DNA of 64,000 nt from Lenzites betulinus. Lineage: Eukaryota; Basidiomycota; Agaricomycetes; Polyporales; Polyporaceae. Location of the stretch: positions 372,001 to 436,000 of the forward strand of contig JABYQU010000016.1 of assembly GCA_022264855.1 (NCBI GenBank), read 5' to 3'. Below, piece after piece: positions 54,176 to 64,000 of this stretch (the stretch's first letter is position 1; every line of letters starts with the position of its first letter). Below the pieces are notes generated by a model. The model was not told where the DNA came from, did no database searches, and saw only the letters and a program-made list of their open reading frames with translations. A program made the translations under genes and the position numbers.

Positions 54176-56573
54176 TTACAGCGACTTCAGGCGTTCATAC
54201 AGCTGACTAAGGCCAAGAGAAGTCTCTTTCAAACCACGAGTAACTGCCCTGACCCGCTCCTTCATACGCTCGTTGACCATCAGTTTCTGGACATCCGCGC
54301 ACATCTTCACCCAATCTGCGCTACGACCAAGGAACCTTCCCAACGCCTCATTAGTGACAATCTTGTCCCTACCAGCAGGATCTGCGGTATCGTCGGTCCT
54401 GCCCAACTCGGTGAGCTCCGCAACGATGAGAACCCATCGCTTGAGCCGTGGAAATGGAATGGTCGCTCGTTTGTTGATGGTGCCGCGAATGTCGGCGATA
54501 TCTTCATGTTGCCCATATCTGCCGTCGTCAGTCTGCTCAAGCCACTGCAGAATGGCTTCCATCTTTTGCTCTTTGCTATACTCGTGCCTCCTGCGACGCT
54601 TGGCAGGCGCTGCCTCGCCTTCACTTCCATTCTCTGAGCGGCCTCTTGTACGCTGAGCAGAAGCATGAGCACGATCCAAACCCTTAGGCTCAGTGGATGT
54701 GTGGGCGAGGACGGGTGTGACCGGTGAGTGGTTGTCATAGGACTTCCGCTTCTCGTACAGTCCAAGCGTTCCAGATAACAACTGAATATATAGCTACATA
54801 TCAGATAGCGGACTCTAGTATAAGAACACTGCCACATACCGGTCGCACACCGAGTTCGAGGCCAAAGTGAATGTCTCCACCTAGGGAAAAGCCAAGTGGA
54901 TCGTCGTCTAGAGTCTTGCATGGTGAAAGGACACGTAATAAGATATCCTCTTGCGACTCGCAGCCCAAATGGACAGTGCGATGAACATCTATAGCTGCGA
55001 TGATGGCAGAGACCGCAGTCAAGCGCTCTTCAATGTTGGGCACGTCGTCCATGTAGCGGCGGAAGTGGTGATTGTACTCTCTAGTCACGTAGACATTTCC
55101 TAATGTATACGCATGTTAGCATACTATCAGAGATCGACGATGCAAAGCACTACCTTCAATGAGGGTCACCGATTGTGAAAGCCTATCTGCGACGTCAAAG
55201 GCTCGCACTGATATCCAACCCAAAGCGTCTAGCCCTGGATCTTCTCCGTGCCATCGAACTGGCATCTTGCGGAGTATGACTGGGTGCAGTACTGGCTTCG
55301 GACCACGAAAATCGTTCAGGTAGACAAGGATCGTTGCGACGCCATATCGAATGCGTTCTGCCATAAGCCACTCATATGCTCGGCCATCTTGCGGGAGATT
55401 CTGCGTGTCTATAAGCTCTTGTCCAGTGATCTATAGGTGTGTTATATAACAACAAACTTTCAATAGAGAGAGAGGAACGAAAACGAAGAACGCACCTCTG
55501 GCTCTGGAGTCCAACCCTGCAACTCCTCCGCTTCCTCCATCAGAAGACTGTGTTCGTCTTCATCAAGTTCTAGGTCATCGTCATGCTCGGGCGTAACAGA
55601 TCTGGGTGTATGCGAGCCCCCGTTGTAACTTGAATCATTCTATCCAATATTCAGTCCATCTGTCCTTTTGTCGTAAACGGTGTACTTACCTGCCCGCCAA
55701 AACATTCTTCTATAATCTCTTTAAAGCGTGCTTGTAGACCGTTTTCGTCTTCACTTGCATGCGTGCAAGCTACAAAGACACTGAGAGTGTGTATATTAAT
55801 GCAAACATCGACGACATACCTTGCGGCGGCTCTTCTTCCCCCGGCTCTTCTTCCCCGTCTTCCACATCTTCTGCATCATCACCAGCATTGCCGACACTTC
55901 CAGGCGGATCACCACCAGTGCCCTTGGGAGGTACAGAGTACATCAGTTTAGTGGCAGCGGTGTACAGAGCAAGTTCTTCAACATACTGTCGTTGTCGGAA
56001 CATCCATCCAACCTTTGACTATGGCGTTGCTTATATGGGCCTCCACCGTGTTGGGCTTTCTGCCAATCACTGCTGGAGTACTAGCAAGCGACCACTTGTA
56101 CGGGATATTATTCACCACCACCGCTTGGCGTAGAGCTTCGATGGTAGGAAACATGAACCCTCTAAGTTTATCAACCTTGAGGTGCGCTCGCAATATGGCC
56201 TATGCCACGTTAGTACGTAATACTGGTTACACAAAGTAAGTGCGACATACTTTGCAGCAGCTCTCAGGCAGTCTATGGCTAGTATTGGAGTATGAGTATG
56301 CTCACGGAGCATGTCAAGCAGAGATACTCACACATCGCTATCACTAAGATATAAGATATCACCGTCCACACTCTCTGGACCCTCCCTGATCTCTTGTTGT
56401 TCTATGCCGCCTGGTACATTCACTTGGTTGTCGATATTCGGCTCAGTAGTGGGTCTCGGAACAGCAGGCGGTGCGCTCTCAGGTTGCTTATTTTCCGTGA
56501 TCTGTTCTGGCGCGTCGAGTGCAATAACCCTGTTGCTTCTGGTCATGCGAACAGGAGCATCAGATGGCGGCAT
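54176..56573 (-). CDS. Unrecognised 648-aa protein next to the CxC5/CxC6 gene
   Basis: Eight exons fit without phase conflict: 56573-56334, 56199-56071, 56018-55820, 55769-55690, 55639-55496, 55430-55154, 55099-54840, 54793-54176. The N-terminus is disordered (MPPSDAPVRMTRSNRVIALD). Then come KLRGFMFPTIEALRQAVVV, NNIPYKWSLASTPASKVGWM and YVEELALYTAATKLMYSVPP, an acidic stretch (EDVEDGEEEPGEEEPP), and ITGQELIDTQNLPQDGRAYE. AERIRYGVATILVYLNDF starts a globular middle region with NVYVTREYNHHFRRYMDD. A basic nuclear-localisation-like KRRRRHEYSKEQK precedes a helical C-terminus (QWLEQTDDGRYG, RLKRWVLIVAELTEL, LGRFLGRSADWVKM). I do not recognise any domain. Intact splice sites and acidic/basic layout suggest a nuclear protein. 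It is convergent with the CxC5/CxC6 gene, which hints at a functional pairing but does not show it. Confidence 0.6.
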
Positions 56574-57614
56574 AGTAGCAGTGACTGAGTGGCAAGCACA
56601 GACGATGAGGGTAAGAGAGAGTAGTACAATTTTATGAGCTCACGTCCAAGTAAGTCTTCGCCTAATTAGGTCTTTCCGATCGAGTCGCCGCTATGTTCAG
56701 CCGCTTGTAAGGTGAGCTGTAGGCTGGTTTGAAATCTCTGTAACCTATAGGCTAAGCATGCACACGGTAAGACTGTAGCATACAGGCCCACCCCGGCGGC
56801 CTACCCTTGTACGTCTCTAGGACACAAGTAAGCAGTTTTTAAACGGCGAGTTATCCTACTAGTATGCAGGGATGTTCATGATCATCAGTGAAGTTACGCT
56901 TCCAAGTATTAATATTACCTGCTCACCAATGTTCCCATACTATGCAGTACGGTGTGTACGGTGTACGGCATATGGAATGCTTATTGACTCACACCACATT
57001 TGAAGCGTTCAGAGATCTGGCATTGACTGACAGGCTATAGGCTGAAGATGTACAAAGATGTATTAAGCGCCCTGTCCTCAAAGAGCGCCCGTAACAGGCC
57101 GCAGTTAGACTGAATTGTCGGGCGCGACACAATAACCAGAATTACTCAATAAAGTGTTATTAGCACTTTAATGAAGGTTAGCAACTGAGGAAAATCATTA
57201 AAAGTGGATACTTAGTATGACACTAAGAAATTCATAACACCCTTATAACTTGTTAAAAGACGCGCACCACGTGCGCTTTCATAACAGAAGTGCAGCATTC
57301 TTTGTGTAGCAGGAGATGTTTGTGTGCAGGGTATACAATGCAAATTGACGTCACGGTGTGTGCCACTGATAATCACAATAAGCAAGGGTCTGTACAAGGG
57401 TCCGCACGGATTGCCATAACATGTGCGAAATATGTTTTTCAACACCGTGTGGCTTGTGCTTGTGGCCGACTACTAGTAATGATTAATAAGGTGCGGGATG
57501 GTGACTCCCGACAACCTACAGCAACAGATGCAGATGGGCACGAGGCAGGCACGCACTCGCGCCAGGTACCGCACGGAGGGTGCAGCAGGCGGCTTGAACT
57601 GCTCACACTCCCCC
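56574..57614. promoter_or_regulatory. 5' flank of the 648-aa gene, with motif shared with the 614-aa gene
   Basis: No gene supported. The word ACTGAATTGTCGGGCGCG occurs at 57109-57126 and again at 60787-60804 upstream of the 614-aa gene. Around it both sites have a GCGCCC word 15-50 bp to the left and TTAAAAGTGG further right (57198 and 60875). In both places GCGCCC and GGGCGC can pair. Confidence 0.45.
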
Positions 57615-58055
57615 TCAAGCTGATGCGAGCCCAAGCGCGGTTGCGAAGTGCTTGACCTTGATGCTCGGGAGGGCTTTTGTGAGGACGTCCACGGTTATGT
57701 TGGCGGTGGGGCAGTAGAGGAGGCAGATTGAACCAGTGTCGATAGAGTAGCAAATGAAATGATAATGTATATCAATGTGCTTTGTGCGGGCGTGATACGA
57801 GCCGTTGACGGTGAGAGCAATGGCCGGTTGGCTATCACTATGGAGGGTGGTTGGCTTGGAGAGTGGGCGGAAGACTTCGCCGATGAGGCGGTGAAGCCAA
57901 ATCGCCTCCTTCGCAGTGTGGGTTGCGGCGTCATACTCAGACTTGGCTGTCGAGAGTGTTACGAGCTCTTGCTTCTTCGATGACCAAGAGATGGCACCAC
58001 CATCGACCAGAAAAACATACCTAGATGCACCGTCTGTGTCGACGCCAAGCTCACG
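57615..58055 (-). pseudogene. Ty1/copia RNase H fragment
   Basis: The minus strand reads DTDGASRYVFLVDGGAISW, SSKKQELVTLSTAKSEYDAA, THTAKEAIWLHRLIGEVF, LHSDSQPAIAL, and ARTKHIDIHYHFI, then DVLTKALPS. This is the C-terminal RNase H portion of a copia polyprotein, with the LSTAKSEY and TKHIDIHYHF signatures. Nothing of integrase or the polymerase core lies upstream: at about 58060 the sequence runs into an ACA-rich simple repeat. It is a truncated, dead fragment between two intact genes. Confidence 0.8.
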
Positions 58056-58065
58056 ACTCGCCAGC

Positions 58066-58205
58066 TCCTAACAATAACAACATGACAATAACAACGGCGA
58101 CAACAACAACATTGATAACACTGATGACACGACAACAACAAAATGACAACAACAACAACACCGACAACGACACCGATGACACAATGCCCACAATGACACA
58201 ACGCC
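58066..58205. repeat. ACA/CAA-rich simple repeat
   Basis: Imperfect AACAAC, ATGACA and ACAACA units over about 140 bp, bounding the copia fragment on its upstream side. Confidence 0.8.
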
Positions 58206-58467
58206 CACAATGATTATAACACAACTTATATACAATAATTCTCAGATTAATGCCACACTTCTATGTATACTTCATTTCTGCTCTCGGCAACGTGATGCGT
58301 GGGACGAGCTTGTCCGCACCGGTGGAGCACAGCTAGCAGGCGCAGTTGTGGCAGAGGTTTGAAGAGATAATGCGATTTGTACGTATAAACAAAGAACAGG
58401 CCCAATATTCCCCTCATCGCTCATTGCCATGCGCTAATTATCGTTGATCAGTACATAGAAGTTCAAG

Positions 58468-60638
58468 TCACATCGTAGAGTACGTGTGCTCACCTGCTGC
58501 CTGAGTTGTCTGCCGTGTAACTCGGTCTGTAGGAGGAATGACAGTTGAACGTCCAAGCCTCCGCCGCTTGGCCGCTGGCTGAGTATCGTCTAGTATGGCT
58601 GTCTGAGATGTGGCAATAACCCTCTGGCCACGCTCAGCCAGGTGCCTGATAGTCTGCACTCGAGGTGTCTTAAGGGCGGGCCTTCCTCGCTTACCAGTGC
58701 GCTCCTGCAGTGAAAGTATAAGCTTTAACAGGGCGACGCATGATATCCATACTTACCAGGGCCTTCCGTCCAGGTTTGACGTTCATAAGTCCCCAATCGT
58801 ATTGATTGTTCTTGAAGGCCATGAACGAAGCAGGACCAATTGTGGTCTTGAACCCGGCACCTCGAGCGTCTTTGGGGACGACCTGTGTGATAATATTAGA
58901 GTGATCGTCCCTCTCCCTGAGTTGTGCTTGCTCACCAGGGCGCTATTTGCACCGACCCAGCCATCAGGCCGGCGAGCGCAAATGACAGAATATATTACAA
59001 TGTCACGGTGCTCGCACATAAATACGGGCACAGTCTTGAACGCAACTTCGTTCGCATGGATGAGCTCGTTAGATGCAGGACAGTAAGGCGCCCCTAATAT
59101 GTTGAAATGAGGTGAGGTTGCGGGCACGGAACTGCTATAAATGAATAACGCACCTATGGTATGAGCGGTATTGAACATTCCAAGTGAAGCGTACCGGTTG
59201 TAAGTTTCCGCGCTCAACTGAACCTCGCATTTCCGATAGACCTTGAGATATTGATTCAAGTAGTTCGTATCACTCTTGTAGTTGAACGCCAGAGGTGTAC
59301 TACGATTGGGCAGAGATAGACAGCGTGTCCGGTACGTATCAGACACGTACTGCTGGGCATAGACCGCCAAGGCCTCCTTGAATTCGTTGTATCGGGTGTC
59401 GTCGCTGCACAGTTGTCGGAGTGGCATTCCAGGCCAGAGTGCCAGACTGTGAAGAAGATCTGTCGCCGTGTGTTGTCCATAGCCATTGAAAACATCTTGG
59501 GTGCTGGTGATGGCAAACAAGATCGAGTGCGCAGAACGGCGGACTTTCACATCGAGGGGCTCGTCCTCTGGTTTAACCTTCTCCTTCTTCACCGCCTTTC
59601 CTTTTGTCCGTTTCTTTCTCTTCGAGTGCACAATATCAATGTCATGTATCCATACATTATGTAAATGGTAATGCGTACCTCTGGAAGGGGAGGGAGTGCA
59701 AGGACTAGCTCCCGCCATTCGTCTAAAGCGATCATAGCTGCATCGGGTTCGTCAATCCAATCAGGTCCGTAGTGAGATGACCATATGGAGGACCACAGCT
59801 TTCATCCTATGAGCATATACTAGACATGGGAGGACAGGACCATACCTGAGAGCAAGGCTCGAGATCTGTGGCAGTCCACGCCCGCGACAGACTCATGATG
59901 TGCAAACGAACAAGACGGTTGTGATCAACAATAGCCACCGTATCCTCTTCACCCACAAAGGCAGCGAAAACCGCCATTGCCTGTGACTTCTCTGTCATTT
60001 TGCGGGCTCCCGGAGTCGTCAGCTCTGGCGGTACAACAAAGCGGCGCATAGCATTAGCACGGCTCCTGTCTTTACTGCTACCAGGGCAGTCTTGAGATAC
60101 CAGCTTCATGTACGCGGTTGTGGGCATGAGAATCACAGTGCCCTCAAGGCCAAAATGACACCGGACAGCATGCTGCAATTTCGGTGTTGGCTGCAAGCAA
60201 ACAGACAAGAGCTATCGAAGAACTCACATAGCCGGCAGCGAATATAAGCTCCTTCCCTCGGACCTTGACAAGTAAGTCGCCAGCCTCCAAGGGTTTGAGG
60301 TAGCGTTTGCTAGAGGTATAAGGCTTCTTGTCAGCCCTGGATACGTCGTACTCGGAGGGCGTGTAGTCGGAAGGGCATGGCTCAAGTTCATCCCTGTAGT
60401 TGAATGTTTCACGTGAGTCGACTGTACAGGTGATATACTCCTTCGCATCAGTGCCCAGGGCAAACATGCGCGGAAATATCTGGAGCGAAGCTGGATACCA
60501 GTTGAGGCTAATCGAGTTTCGGTCAAGCCAGGTTACTAGACTCGTACCTTTGAATGGTGTCTGATGCTTCGCGTACCATTGACGCGTGAGCCGTTTGGTG
60601 ATATATTCAAACCCATGGAGAATATCAAGCTCTGGCAT
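58468..60638 (-). CDS. Unrecognised 614-aa protein
   Basis: Seven exons join in phase: 60638-60228, 60172-59846, 59798-59679, 59619-59154, 59093-58936, 58882-58757, 58704-58468. Start at MPELDILHGFEYITKRL; an in-frame Met at 60701 would add 21 hydrophobic residues and is less likely. Landmarks: FKGTSLVTWLDRNSISLNWY, EYITCTVDSRETFNYRDE, YLKPLEAGDLLVKVRGKEL, CHFGLEGTVILMPTTAYMKL, RRFVVPPELTTPGARKM, HYGPDWIDEPDAAMIALDEW, a Lys-rich run (RKKRTKGKAVKKEKVKP) typical of nuclear proteins, FAITSTQDVFNGYGQHTATD, FMCEHRDIVIYSVICARRPD, and a C-terminus with KRGRPALKT (AT-hook-like) and AAKRRRLGRS. No catalytic motif is recognised. It could be DNA-associated, judging by the basic AT-hook-like tail. Its upstream region shares a motif with the 648-aa gene. 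Confidence 0.6.
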
Positions 60639-60701
60639 GCTTGTACTGACAGCTAGGGATAGTACGAGCAATAAGACAGGGAGATAACTTAGCAGGACCA
60701 C

Positions 60702-61660
60702 AAGGACTGTGACGATGCAATGAATAAGTACGGAGCGCCTGTGGGAGCGCCCATAACAACATGTGACAGGCTGAGGCAGCTGTCACACTGAATTGTCGGG
60801 CGCGGCACACTGAACAGAATTGTATAGAAACTAGCCATAAAGCCTCGTAGCTTATCAGGTATACTAAGGAAATTGTTAAAAGTGGGTCAACTGTGCAAGG
60901 AAAAGGGAATAATGTAAAGCACGTGTGACTCATAACATTGTGACAACAGGCGCTCTTTTACCTCCATCGCTCCTAGACTTGCCTGCAGCCCGTACCTCTG
61001 TGCTCTTAGACTTCCGTGTGCTGAGTCTAAACTGCCCCAGTCCCTGCTTAGCCAACAAGTAAAGCTACCTCACTCGCTTCAAGCCACACTTCATCGTGAT
61101 CTGTGTGTGCCTATGCCATCCCGGCACTGTTGCAAGAGTGCCACCATGCTGGAGGCCGCTGTGGTGGACTGTATCCGGTTATTCCAAGAGGTATGGTTGT
61201 CCAAGCTAACATGGTAGAGCATGTTTGCGTACCTGCACAGCGACCGAAGCGGGGGATGTGTCGTCAGGCCACATTTATTGAAACGGGCATGCGCAGTCCA
61301 AAACGCTTCGCTGAAGAACTTCCGCCGGCCCTAGGTCAAGGTTGTCGAGGACGAGGTCATCATGGTACGTCCGTTCTTCTCCCTGCCACACCTACTCGCC
61401 GAACTTCTCATAGCTATCTGCCTCATCTTTGCCTTCTTCCCAGACGCGGACATGCCCCCGCTGCTCGACCTGATGCAGCTCAAGGACACGCTGAGAGCTG
61501 AGAGCGCAGGGCTGCTCTTTGTCGCACTCAACATGCGGTGCACACTCTGCGTCATGCAGAGGCAGGCGGCGTGCTTCTCACGCCTGCGGATGTGCTCATG
61601 ATCATGTATGTCGCATTCGAGAAGGCGTGCAAGCTAGGGGGTTTTGTTACAAGATGCATA
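60702..61660. other. 5' flank of the 614-aa gene and a coding relic
   Basis: The motif copy ACTGAATTGTCGGGCGCG is at 60787-60804. From about 61090 to 61640 plus-strand fragments look like an eroded gene: SATMLEAAVVDCIRLFQE, then stops, KVVEDEVIM before a GTACGT-like donor, and LLTPADVLMIMYVAFEKACKL in another frame. The family is not recognised. Confidence 0.4.
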
Positions 61661-63639
61661 TTACATATTGATGCTTTTAGTATTCCACCGCTTCATGAAC
61701 AGAGCCCACTCTCCCTTGTCCGATCTGCCCGACTGTATCCACCGATGTTGCTCACCGTCGATAGCGCCAGCTGCTATCCAAGCTCGAAAATTGTCACTGA
61801 AAGTAGATCGTTTGTAGATGTGGCCTTCGAAAGCAGCGGCAAAGGCCGTCTCTCGATTGGCCCCAGCATCCTCATGTCTGCGAACAGCATCGAAACCGGC
61901 CCCCATATCACATACGTACTTGAGAGGCCATCCAGAGCGGCCACGAGGCGGTATGCCTGAGAGCAAAATGATCTCCGTGGACAAGGCAGGGGATGGCGAC
62001 ATGGTTGGGGTCAAACCTCCTTGCGCCAATTGCGGGGAGAATACAAGGGCGGGGAGGGGTGGTAGAACAGAATCGAAGCTACGCTGGTACGAAGCTGAGG
62101 AAGGCGAGAGTGCAGGCTCAGACGGGGCAGACTGATCATAGGCGTCAAGGGAGAACAAGTCGGACTGGGAGCGTGATGGGGTTGGCGTGGATGGCGTATG
62201 AGGCAGCGGCACGGCTAAGAGACCAGGTATGATCGTTCGTGTAGCATGGAGGCTTGAGGGCGTCACCGGACGATAAGTACTACAGATGCGATGTGCGCAA
62301 TCAATAATGGCTAAGAACAACTTGTAAAGAATGCTTCAGTGACGCACCTCGGACGCGAGGCGTCTTCAAGATCAGCATCGTACGCGCTGCGTTTGGTGAG
62401 CAACGGCGCTGGCATGCCTGGAGCAGCGGTCACACCCTTGGATCGATAATGGAGATCGCCTCCCGCAGCCTTGATATTCCGGAGCGGGGAGTAGACGGTC
62501 CCATAGACCCAGTTCATAAGCTTCCAGTCAAAGAACTGGAAACCGGACTTGTCTGTCTGAAAGAGCTCGACTAGCTCAGGCGACTGTTTGGGATGGAAGT
62601 AGGGAAACGACGGTGCAAGGACTTGGAAAATTTCGGCCGGCACATCTGCCTGATGTGTCACTGGGATGAGCGACAAGACAACATATGATAGGACAAGTAA
62701 AACGCACCTTCGCCCACCAGTACAAGGTGATGACCTTCTGGCTCGCTCTGTCGTGCTCTGCCTGTGCAGCAGCATCCTCTACATGCCGTTGGCTAGTCCC
62801 CATCTCCAGCGAGGAAAGCTTTTGTTGGTAGAGAGGCGAAATCGAGACACGATAGCTCGGCTTGCTGGCTGGCTTAGGGATGGGGCCAGGCGGCAGCGGC
62901 GGCGAAGCCTGGTGTGACCCCGATGGACCTTGAGCATTGCTGAAAGTGCTAGGAACTCGTGGATCGGCAGAAAGAACAGTTGCCAAGGATGCGTAGCCGG
63001 CGGTAGACCATGGACGGGGAGGCACGGGAGCGACACACGTGGCTGCATACAGATCTGTGCTTGGAGCGACAATGTCGGGCGCAGGTCCTGACTCTGTATG
63101 GGTGGGATCAATACATATGTTTGAAGATGGCGGTAAATTCTCATTAGTACTCACCAGGAGAAGAGGCAAGCTTATTGTGCCTGGAGACAACACAACGTCT
63201 GATACCAGGTAGAGCGCGCTGCGCCTCAGCACAGCAGCGCGAACAAAGCCCAAAAGTACAGTCGGCATTGAGCGCCCCGCTGCGCGTTGATTGCCTACAA
63301 GAACGACCAGGACAAGCGGAAGACGGACCCCGACCGCCGGGAGCTTTTCCGGTGGCGAGGTCTGAACGCCAAGTGAAATATGTGCAAGTAGTGTGTGTGG
63401 GGGAAGCGTTGTCGAGACACTGTAGATCAGAGAGGTATGAGATTGGGAGTCGGAGAACGACGTGAGCCATGTGCGCAGCTTACAGTTTCGTACCAGTAGC
63501 CAACGTGCTCGGGCTTTTCACGCCCTTTGCACATCACAGGCATGCCAACCCGCTGCGGACATTTTGGACACGCTTTCAGGTGCGCTAACGGGTGATCATC
63601 GGTGGTGATATCGAGAGCGTCTGCCGTGAAAGGAAGCAT
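61661..63639 (-). CDS. GRF-like cysteine-cluster protein with WPLKYVCDM C-terminal domain
   Basis: 575 aa from five exons joining in phase: 63639-63484, 63419-63155, 63093-62708, 62649-62348, 62279-61661. The N-terminal cysteine cluster reads CPKCPQRVGMPVMCKG, HVGYWYETC, then CTYFTWRSDL, ending in CPGRSC and GLCSRCC. The spacing recalls GRF zinc fingers (GxxFYxC followed by CxFFxW), which bind single-stranded nucleic acid. A Pro-rich linker follows. The middle domain starts KVITLYWWAKADVPAEIF and has LAPSFPYFHPKQSPELV. The C-terminal domain reads GWPLKYVCDMGAGFDAV and ends near RSDKGEWALFMKRW. I remember dispersed, multicopy basidiomycete proteins of this composition, but not an assigned function. 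It is intact and the last gene of the cluster on the same strand as its two left neighbours. Confidence 0.65.
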
Positions 63640-64000
63640 GTTGCCGAAGAGGGGAAACTTCCCAGCAAGAAGCCAGCGAAGTATGGCAAGTCCGAACGAC
63701 TCGCGTGTAATATTGGACCGCGTGTCATTGGACCACGAAGAACTGTACAGTTCATCAAGCCACTTACCGGAAGTTCTGTCAGAGTAGCAGTGATTAGTGA
63801 CATGAGGAAGGCGTAAAGAGCTTGCGAGTGAGGCTGACGGGGTTCAGACGTACGCAAAGCAATGACGGCAAGAGTGACCGGACATAACGGGAGGCTGACG
63901 GCCAGGGGGGGCGACGTGGCTGTCTGTGGATGTACGTTCACCTGATGTTCTCTCAGCGTAGACGCTACCTACCTTACCCTACAGCTGTACCAGGGATAAT
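63640..64000. other. 5' flank of the GRF-like gene, window edge
   Basis: No gene supported. Overlapping frames on both strands lack domains. This should hold the promoter of the minus-strand gene. Confidence 0.4.

Noticed and set aside
58468..60638. TET/JBP dioxygenase, which accompanies some KDZ elements
   Set aside because: No convincing HxD...H iron-binding arrangement or matching fold motifs; left as unrecognised.
57084..60815. Shared GCGCCC...GGGCGC words as terminal inverted repeats of one element
   Set aside because: The longer shared word is in direct, not inverted, orientation, so it does not form TIRs.

Overview
The window looks like nuclear DNA of a filamentous basidiomycete, most likely a wood-decay agaricomycete of polypore type. 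Reasons: GC-rich coding DNA with many 45-65 nt GT..AG introns, basidiomycete-style housekeeping orthologues, a CxC5/CxC6 protein of the kind associated with KDZ transposases, and a DDE integrase family I know from basidiomycete genomes. I saw no prokaryotic operon, CRISPR array, rRNA or tRNA. Exon structures were worked out by hand from splice sites and reading phase; none is confirmed by transcripts.

Layout. 1-2010: the gag end of a Ty3/gypsy-like retrotransposon on the minus strand. 2011-5480: AT-rich intergenic DNA with a perfect 23-bp hairpin. 5480-11361: a decayed DNA element with a DDE-integrase pseudogene and a second gene, the latter split by a nested 1.54-kb foldback element with 525-bp inverted arms. 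11362-14212: intergenic. 14213-26218: a compact housekeeping block whose strands alternate strictly: CCT2(-), PMT2(+), cyclin C(-), mitochondrial MDH(+), TSR2(-), GRC3(+). It forms three divergent pairs sharing promoters of about 190-245 bp and two tail-to-tail pairs. 26539-36932: two inverted 2-kb copies of a segment carrying a small uncharacterised gene, flanking a Tea4/Bud14-like SH3 polarity gene. 37452-39483: a CPA2-type cation/proton antiporter. 39484-51624: a repeat-rich zone with a solo LTR, GC-rich tandem repeats, a truncated acyltransferase-type pseudogene and a decayed LTR retroelement whose 3' LTR carries another foldback insertion.

51640-63639: four intact multi-exon genes: a 705-aa CxC5/CxC6 protein, two unrecognised proteins (648 and 614 aa), and a 575-aa protein with a GRF-like cysteine cluster. 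A Ty1/copia RNase H fragment lies between two of them. No KDZ transposase is present. This gene cluster is the best candidate for an undescribed system, possibly an accessory module of a KDZ-type element; that is inference from one recognised gene plus proximity.

How the genes work together. The housekeeping block pairs ribosome biogenesis (TSR2, GRC3), protein folding (CCT2), secretory O-mannosylation (PMT2), Mediator kinase-module regulation (cyclin C) and the TCA cycle (MDH). These are not one pathway; apart from the TSR2/GRC3 pair the link is promoter sharing.
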